Shown here piece by piece: positions 62,966 through 64,000 of a stretch of 64,000 nt of DNA. The DNA is taken from positions 1,142,224 through 1,206,223 of the forward strand of contig VWZP01006690.1 of the NCBI GenBank assembly GCA_013396995.1. The letters run 5' to 3'. Position 1 is the stretch's first letter. Every line of letters starts with the position of its first letter. Under the pieces are notes generated by a model. That model searched no databases, was not told the DNA's origin, and was given only the letters and a program-made list of their open reading frames with translations. Both the position numbers and the translations under genes were made by a program. This DNA is from Dicaeum eximium (lineage: Eukaryota > Chordata > Aves > Passeriformes > Dicaeidae).

Positions 62966-64000
62966 CAGGACTGAGAGCATGTTGTGACAGGGACAGGAAT
63001 AACCTGTCAGGAAACCTCAGGAATAACAAGGCAGAGAGATGCTCATTGTGTGTGCCTGCACAAACATGAGAAGCATCCCTGGAGTCACAGAGAGCAGGCT
63101 GGCCAGCTCAGGTGGCTGGAGCACTGCCGTGGAAAAGCAGGCAGGGCAGGGGAGGAGGAGGAGGAGCAGGAGCCATGAAGGAGCAGGTTGGATGGACGTG
63201 GAGCTCAGGAGTTGTCTTTGAGAGACTGTGGGGCAGGGCTGGGGGAGAGGCCTTTGGGGTTGGGGTTTGTTCCTCTGGTCCCCAGACAGTTCAGTCCTGG
63301 TGTTTGCAGAGTCATAGGTCAAAGTAATAATCTGGTGATTTTGTGTGTGAGGTGATTTGGAATACATTATTAATGCAGTTAGAAACACATTAAGAATGCT
63401 GGACATTATTTATGGAAAAATAAACCCACGTGTAAAAGTTGTAATTTACTGGATCTCTTCTTTTTTTTTCCCAATACAATCAATGATGAATATATTTAGA
63501 AGTGTTTTCCCTGCACTATCTGCAGGCTGTGCCAATTAGATACGAGAACTCATTTAAAGTCTGTTGTCCTTTGCAGAGGCTGGATGAAGCACTGCAGGGG
63601 TTTTGTGTATTTACTGTGGTACTGTTTGTTTCATTCCCACTGTTATCCTGAAGCATTTGTTCATATTCATTCTCCACCTTGCTGCCTGCTGCTGTGGAGC
63701 TCAGAGATGGCTCTGACCACCCCTTGGAGGGCTCTAAGGGTCCTGAGGTCCTTCAAAGCCCACTGCTGTTCCTGTGGCGGCAGGACACGTGGATGTGGCA
63801 CGAAGAGGTGTCTGCTCCTGCTCAGCCTGCTGCTAAATGCTCTTGGGTGCCACTAGACCTGCAAAGGGCAGGATGTTTGATGTGCTCTGAGGCAGAAATG
63901 TATCTTTGGGGCACGTTTGAACATTTTGGTGCAGAATGGCTGAAGGAAGGCCTGAGCACTTTGCTGAATGGCAGCACAATGGTTCTGAAGAAATCCATGA
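62966..64000. other. Intergenic, GC-rich, no gene recognised
   Basis: The sequence is GC-richer than most of the window. It includes a GAGGAG run near 63150 and a G-quadruplex-type motif at 63230-63265. Several overlapping open frames of 60-130 codons exist on both strands and none resembles a protein I know. Confidence 0.6.
63230..63265 (+). other. G-quadruplex motif
   Basis: G-runs at 63230-63233, 63236-63238, 63241-63245, 63256-63259 and 63262-63265 with short loops (one of 10 nt). Any four-run fold has to use or skip the longer loop. It lies in intergenic DNA with no known neighbour. Confidence 0.5.

Noticed and set aside
1..64000. CRISPR arrays, operons, phage or bacterial mobile systems
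   Set aside because: The sequence is vertebrate nuclear DNA with spliced exons and CR1 elements; none of the tandem repeats has the regular repeat-spacer form.

Overview
The window is vertebrate nuclear DNA, most likely from a bird. The evidence is three exons of the NMDA-receptor subunit gene GRIN2A, very close to the mammalian protein but with its own substitutions, and CR1-type retrotransposon tails as the only recognisable transposons. One younger CR1 copy (about 62656-62965) resembles passerine-type CR1 ends as I remember them, so a songbird is a reasonable guess but not proven.

Layout. Positions 1-11240 are the end of a large GRIN2A intron. Three plus-strand coding exons follow: 11241-11428 (second half of the glutamate-binding domain), 22678-22916 (end of the ligand-binding domain, M4 helix, start of the cytoplasmic tail) and 24473-26263 (all the rest of the tail, ending in the PDZ ligand ESDV and TAA). 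The introns between them are 11249 and 1556 bp, with GT-AG ends and compatible phases. Together the exons encode about 738 residues, equivalent to human GluN2A from about K724 to the C-terminus. Earlier exons (amino-terminal domain, S1, M1-M3) lie upstream of the window.

After the stop codon there is about 10.5 kb of AT-rich, repeat-poor sequence ending in a strong poly(A) context at 36715-36720, with two Pumilio-type motifs just upstream and U/GU-rich sequence downstream. I read it as the very long GRIN2A 3' UTR. A shorter UTR using an early AATAAA cluster near 26834 cannot be excluded.

From about 36745 to 64000 I recognise no gene. This part holds two GC-rich minisatellites, microsatellites, three CR1 fragments, small inverted repeats, potential G-quadruplex tracts and a few AT-rich stretches that read like conserved non-coding elements. 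This fits the gene-poor flank known downstream of GRIN2A in mammals. The longest open frames there look like stop-poor non-coding DNA.

I found no evidence of a novel multi-gene system. The points most worth a second look concern RNA structure and regulation of GRIN2A: the long UTR with its Pumilio sites and AU hairpin, an intronic hairpin 265 bp before the last exon, and an intronic G4 motif before the M4 exon.
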